Assembly: GCA_024401945.1 (NCBI GenBank)
Contig: JAKSKC010000051.1
Span: forward strand, 1-9,237
DNA: 9,237 bases
DNA from: Bacteroidales bacterium
GTDB lineage: Bacteria > Bacteroidota > Bacteroidia > Bacteroidales > UBA932
Direction: 5' to 3'
Below, in pieces: positions 6,061 through 9,237 of this stretch. Each line of letters begins with the position of its first letter. Position 1 is the stretch's first letter. The notes below the pieces were generated by a model. That model was not told the origin of the DNA, ran no database searches, and saw nothing but the letters and a program-made list of their open reading frames with translations. A program made the position numbers and the translations under genes.

Positions 6061-6627
6061 CTAGAATATTATCTTGAAGTTCGTGATGCAATTGTCACAG
6101 AAGAAACCTGAGATTCCGGTTTCCCCGTCTTCACGCCTGCACAGAGGTCTCCGTCCTTCCAACTCGATGGCCAGCAGGTCTCCTGTCCTAATGTAGCAAT
6201 AGCGTGTAGCCTGTTCAATTGCACTTTCAATCATTTCCGATGTACCTTTATTGAAGCTGTAGATAACCTCATCTGATTTCTTGACAATAAATTTGTTGCT
6301 GCTTCTATCCAATGTCAATTTATCATACAGCGGCGTTGACAGGAACGAACTGTGGTCGAGGCAGCTGGCGCAGGCGAGGCCGTCTTCGCTTCCGTCGAAC
6401 AGATCTTCAGGATACAGCAGGATGCCGTAATTGATCCCGTCATAATAGCGCGCAGCGAATTCCTTCGCAACGCTCCTTCCCGGTTTGCATATCCTTGCGA
6501 AAAGGACCGGGGTCCAGGAAACGCGGCTGACGAACTCCGGCAGGAACACATCCTCGCTGTCGCGTTCCCAGGTGGTGTCCGGACGCACAACAATCTTGCC
6601 GGAATTGGTCTTTACTACGATATTCAT
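6061..6627 (-). CDS. Divergent fumarylacetoacetate hydrolase-like protein, probably without catalysis
   Basis: A 188-residue soluble protein whose ATG abuts the exonuclease stop (TGA|ATG), so the two are very likely coupled. The segment VLFARICKPGRSVAKEFAAR followed by YYDGINYGILLYPEDL (about 41-76) and the later ATRYCYIRTGDLLAIELEG (about 140-158) resemble, in order, the ELVVKICRLGKNI...YYD..GIDFTARDLQ and LKIGDLIFTGTP blocks of the FAH family as I recall them. In that alignment the metal-binding E-x-E becomes T-P-V and the later aspartate becomes leucine, so all three ligands seem lost. The protein has seven cysteines, including two CxxC pairs (Cys86/Cys89 and Cys177/Cys180). Function is unknown: a binding or regulatory role is more plausible than hydrolysis. 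The gene is intact and looks selected; the family link is tentative. Confidence 0.6.
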   Translation of the reverse strand: MNIVVKTNSGKIVVRPDTTWERDSEDVFLPEFVSRVSWTPVLFARICKPGRSVAKEFAARYYDGINYGILLYPEDLFDGSEDGLACASCLDHSSFLSTPLYDKLTLDRSSNKFIVKKSDEVIYSFNKGTSEMIESAIEQATRYCYIRTGDLLAIELEGRRPLCRREDGETGISGFFCDNCITNFKIIF

Positions 6628-7473
6628 TCAGAAGAGCCTCCCTCCGTTGAATTTCTCCACCAGTTTCTCCTTCTTGAATTTTTCCTCGAGCCTTGCGAAC
6701 TGGGCCTTGGTGTCAAGTGTGAAATCGCCGTTCTGGATCCAGGAGAAATAGGATGGCTCCTTCTCGAAAACGGATTTCGCTGTCTTGTCCTTGTGCTTTC
6801 CGAAATTTATCACTTCCTCTCCGGCTTCGTTGTAAACCATCCTGCCGGCGTAGTCCACCGTCTTTGACCTTCCTCCGATCCTTGAGAGGAAGTCCACGTC
6901 GTTCTTCAGCTCCGGATACCTGTCAAGCTGGGCCTTGAGCACTTCATATGTTGCCACAGTGTCGGCCTCCGCCGTGTGTGCATTCTCGAAGTCCCTGCCT
7001 CCGCAGTAGAACCTGTATGCTGCGCGGAGGTTGCGCGGTTCCATATAATGGTAGATGTTCTGCACGTCCACCATCTTTTTCTCGTGAAGGTTGATGCTTA
7101 CGTCCTTGCCTGCAAAGCACCTCGCGCGTTCTATCTCCTCTGCCAGCATCGGCAGGTCGAACTTCGATGAATTGAACCCGGCGAGGTCCGCGTCTTCGAG
7201 CCAGGAGACAACCTCGTCCACAACGTCGCTGAAGCGCGGACAGCCGACGAGCATGTCGTCGGTCACCCCGTTCACCTCGGAGGCCTTCGCATCAATGTGC
7301 TTCTGACGTCCTGCGGAATAATCCCACGGCAGTATCCGCCAGGTCTTTATCCTCTGTTCCCCGCCAGGGAACACCTTCACGAAACTGAGTTCAATGATGC
7401 AGTCCGCTGAAATGCTGAGCCCTGTGCTTTCAATGTCAAAAAAAAGCAGGGGCTTTTCAAGTCGTAAATCCAT
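6628..7473 (-). CDS. DEDDh 3'-5' exonuclease with ExoX-type C-terminal domain
   Basis: A 281-residue protein of the DnaQ-like exonuclease superfamily, which removes nucleotides from DNA 3' ends using two metal ions. The acidic site residues are visible: Asp13 and Glu15 in FFDIESTGL, Asp106 in NSSKFDLPML, and His166 and Asp171 in HTAEADTVA. The His five residues before the last Asp marks the DEDDh type. After residue about 195 a second region (FGKHKDKTAKSVFEKEPSYF, about 224-243) matches the small domain found at the C-terminus of exodeoxyribonuclease X. The spacing, six bases after the dnaN stop, suggests cotranscription and a role in replication or repair. I do not call it the polymerase III epsilon subunit, because the ExoX tail points to a separate repair nuclease. 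Confidence 0.9.
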   Translation of the reverse strand: MDLRLEKPLLFFDIESTGLSISADCIIELSFVKVFPGGEQRIKTWRILPWDYSAGRQKHIDAKASEVNGVTDDMLVGCPRFSDVVDEVVSWLEDADLAGFNSSKFDLPMLAEEIERARCFAGKDVSINLHEKKMVDVQNIYHYMEPRNLRAAYRFYCGGRDFENAHTAEADTVATYEVLKAQLDRYPELKNDVDFLSRIGGRSKTVDYAGRMVYNEAGEEVINFGKHKDKTAKSVFEKEPSYFSWIQNGDFTLDTKAQFARLEEKFKKEKLVEKFNGGRLF

Positions 7474-7479
7474 AATCAG

Positions 7480-8601
7480 TTATGAAACCATTATAGGCAT
7501 CAGGATGCCGCAGACCCTCTCGCTTGAGGCTTCTTCCTCGGACGGGACGATGAGCGCGGCGCGGCGTGCGTCCGCGAATTTCATCACAATGTTCTCGCAG
7601 TTCATGTTGCTGAGGATCTCCGTGAGGAATGATGATTTGAAACCGATTGCCAGAGGTGCTCCGGAATAGTCGCAGACGATCTTCTCGTAGGCTGCGATGG
7701 CGAATCCGAGGTCCTGTGCCGTTATCTCGAGCTGCCCGTCCGTGAATTCGAACTTGATGTGGTTGGAAGCCTTGTTGGCACAAACCGCAACGCGTTTCAC
7801 GGTGTTGAGGAGCTGCTGTCTTTCTATCTTGAGAATATTGGAATTGTTCTGAGGGATGACGTCGCGGTATTTAGGATACTTGCCGACAACGAGGCGGCAT
7901 ATCATCAGGGTGTCCGCGAAGTTGAACATCACCGTCGACGAGTCGAAACTTACCGTCACCATGTCGTCAGTCCTGTCGATGATGGACTTGAGCGCGATGG
8001 CCGCCTTCTTGTGAAGGATGAACGATGACTTGAAGTCGGACTGCACTTCAGGAGTGGTGTAGCATATCAGCTTGTGCGAATCTGAAGCCACAAGGGTGGT
8101 GCTTTCCGGATTGATATCAAAGAAAATACCGTTCATCGCGGGTCTCATCTCGTCATCCGCCGTAGCGTATACGGTCCCGTTGATGCCTTCTGCCAGAATA
8201 TCAGCAGGCACCGTGAAGCTCTGTGCGTCTGAATCAACGCCCTTGATCTCCGGGAAATCCGCTGCAGGGAAGAACGGAAGTGATGAATTACCGCTGCTCC
8301 ATATGCATTCGAAGGAACTGTCGGATGATGTCTTGATGGTGACAGGCTGGTCCGGAAGTGCCTTCAGGAGGTCCAGGATGTGCTTTGCCGGAACGGCGAT
8401 GCTTCCTTCCTCGACCGTGCTCTCGACCGTAATCGTGCTGCGGAGTGTGAGCTCCTGGTCGGAAGCCGTCACTTCGAGTCTGTCGTCCTTGAGGACAAAT
8501 AGGAAATTTTCAAGGATCGGAAGGGCTGATTTTGCCGGGATGGCCTTGGAAACATCCATAAGGCCCTTGAGTAATTCTGCACTAGAAACGTTGAATTCCA
8601 T
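7480..8601 (-). CDS. dnaN: DNA polymerase III beta subunit (sliding clamp)
   Basis: A 373-residue protein that dimerises into the ring tethering replicative polymerase to DNA. Recognisable segments are MEFNVSSAELLKGLMDVSKA and IPAKSALPILENFLF at the N-terminus, SLPFFPAADFPEI in the first-to-second domain region, VYATADDEMRPAMNGIFFD in domain two, and CRLVVGKYPKYRDVIPQ with RQQLLNTVKRVAV in domain three. Length is close to the 366 residues of E. coli. It ends MPIMVS, a variant of the usual MP-M/V-R-L type C-terminus. It is the first gene of a four-gene unit with the exonuclease, FAH-like protein and nhaA. A perfect -7 box lies 21 bases before the ATG, and there is no Shine-Dalgarno sequence. 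dnaA is not adjacent here, so an origin cannot be inferred. Confidence 0.97.
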   Translation of the reverse strand: MEFNVSSAELLKGLMDVSKAIPAKSALPILENFLFVLKDDRLEVTASDQELTLRSTITVESTVEEGSIAVPAKHILDLLKALPDQPVTIKTSSDSSFECIWSSGNSSLPFFPAADFPEIKGVDSDAQSFTVPADILAEGINGTVYATADDEMRPAMNGIFFDINPESTTLVASDSHKLICYTTPEVQSDFKSSFILHKKAAIALKSIIDRTDDMVTVSFDSSTVMFNFADTLMICRLVVGKYPKYRDVIPQNNSNILKIERQQLLNTVKRVAVCANKASNHIKFEFTDGQLEITAQDLGFAIAAYEKIVCDYSGAPLAIGFKSSFLTEILSNMNCENIVMKFADARRAALIVPSEEEASSERVCGILMPIMVS

Positions 8602-8622
8602 ATTCTCTTGTATTTAATCACG

Positions 8623-8630
8623 CAAATTTA
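8623..8630 (-). promoter_or_regulatory. -7 box of the dnaN operon promoter
   Basis: The minus strand reads TAAATTTG, an exact TAnnTTTG match, ending 21 bases before the dnaN ATG. A -33 TTTG is not evident at the standard spacing. Confidence 0.6.
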
Positions 8631-8659
8631 ATAAATATTTGAAATATTCTGGCATAAGT

Positions 8660-8690
8660 TTTGACCTTTTTGTTTCCCGGTATTATTTTG
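8660..8690 (+). promoter_or_regulatory. Promoter of the DegP/HtrA gene
   Basis: TTTG at 8660-8663 and TTATTTTG at 8683-8690 are separated by 19 bases, the spacing of Bacteroidota housekeeping promoters. The -7 box differs from TAnnTTTG at one base (second position T instead of A). It ends 21 bases before the ATG at 8712. Confidence 0.6.
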
Positions 8691-8711
8691 ACACAAAACA
8701 TCGATTTTAAT

Positions 8712-9237
8712 ATGAAAAAGTCATTTTTTACACTCATTCTGTCAGTGCTTGTCAGTGCCTTGGCAGCATATGGCGTAGTGAGGGCTGCCACTCCTACCAA
8801 TGTCCAGCAGCCTGCCGGCTCCGAAAATCTGCGTGCCGTCAACCTCAATCTCAGCGATTATCCGGATTTCACCTTCGCCGCGGAGAATTCCGTGGAGGCG
8901 GTGGTGTTCATCAAGGTTACCATCGCAGGCACGAAGCAGGCGATTCCTGCAGACCCTTTCTTCCGCTTCTTCTTCGGTGACCAGGGTTATACCCCGAGGG
9001 ACCGTCAGGCAAGCGGTTCCGGAGTGATCATCAGGGAGGACGGATACATCGTCACCAACAACCACGTCGTCGACGGTGCTAGCAAGATCGAGGTCACGCT
9101 CAACAACAACAAGACATACGAGGCATCGGTCATCGGCACCGACCCGGCTACGGACGTGGCCCTCATCAAGATCGAGGCCTCAGGCCTGCCTGTGCTTTCA
9201 TTCGGTGATTCGGACAACCTCCGTCTCGGGGAATGGG
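8712..9237 (+). CDS. DegP/HtrA (Do family) periplasmic serine protease, 5' part
   Basis: The first 175 codons of a gene cut by the right edge; no stop occurs before 9237. The protein starts MKKSFFTLILSVLVSALAAY, a signal peptide of about 25 residues, so it is exported to the periplasm, where HtrA proteases degrade or refold damaged envelope proteins. The trypsin-like domain shows SGSGVIIREDGYIVTNNHVV with the catalytic His118, and TDPATDVALIKIE with the catalytic Asp148. The serine (usually GNSGG) and the PDZ domains lie beyond the window. A phenylalanine-rich DPFFRFFFGD segment (81-90) corresponds to the LA loop region where many bacterial DegP proteins have similar FF-rich sequence. It is transcribed divergently from dnaN from its own promoter. 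Confidence 0.93.
   Translation, partial: MKKSFFTLILSVLVSALAAYGVVRAATPTNVQQPAGSENLRAVNLNLSDYPDFTFAAENSVEAVVFIKVTIAGTKQAIPADPFFRFFFGDQGYTPRDRQASGSGVIIREDGYIVTNNHVVDGASKIEVTLNNNKTYEASVIGTDPATDVALIKIEASGLPVLSFGDSDNLRLGEW

Noticed and set aside
8072..8617. A 181-codon plus-strand open frame opposite dnaN
   Set aside because: It is Ser/Arg/Leu-rich antisense noise against a gene with full-length clamp similarity.
8602..8711. Replication origin next to dnaN
   Set aside because: The 110-bp region is AT-rich but shows no DnaA-box cluster (TTATNCACA) and no dnaA gene; the promoters explain its composition.

Overview
The window looks like ordinary chromosomal DNA from a Bacteroidota bacterium, most likely a Bacteroidales gut or animal-associated lineage of moderately high GC. 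Three things support this. Exact or near-exact TAnnTTTG (-7) promoter boxes sit before nearly every independent transcription unit. Shine-Dalgarno sequences are absent at the starts I checked. The protein families have Bacteroidales-like forms: LemA plus DUF2207, a cytidine deaminase with an extended N-terminus, an HI0933-type flavoprotein, NhaA with a large cytoplasmic loop, and a dnaN followed by a DEDDh exonuclease. I cannot name the genus from sequence alone.

Layout from left to right. Positions 1-1620 (minus) hold a two-gene unit, lemA followed by a DUF2207-type membrane protein that runs off the left edge and is coupled to lemA by a 1-base TGATG overlap. A compact 70-bp divergent promoter region separates lemA from cdd (cytidine deaminase, plus). 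Directly after cdd lies an RNA gene that folds as a small bacterial SRP RNA (4.5S, ffs), with its own promoter and a T-tract end. Seven bases after that T-tract the flavoprotein gene (HI0933/YhiN family) begins. Its 3' end overlaps tail-to-tail by 19 bp with a secreted alpha/beta-hydrolase gene on the minus strand. Upstream of the hydrolase are a rho-independent terminator and a tRNA-Thr(CGT).

From 4649 to 8601 the minus strand carries one tightly packed unit read in the order dnaN (sliding clamp), DEDDh exonuclease with an ExoX-type C-terminus, a small protein that looks like a fumarylacetoacetate-hydrolase fold without its metal ligands, and nhaA (Na+/H+ antiporter). Junctions are 6, 0 and about 5 bases. 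A 110-bp divergent region then leads to a DegP/HtrA-family periplasmic protease gene, which is cut by the right edge.

Functionally this is housekeeping: DNA replication and processing, protein targeting, translation, pyrimidine salvage, envelope protein quality control and ion homeostasis. I found no phage, insertion sequence, CRISPR array, toxin-antitoxin or defence system, and no convincing new multi-gene system. The most interesting points are smaller ones: the non-GNRA-like loop of the SRP RNA, two unusual positions in the tRNA, two protein genes that start almost on top of an RNA terminator, the apparently dead FAH-like protein with two CxxC pairs in the clamp operon, and a strikingly regular 19-21 nt distance between -7 box and start codon.
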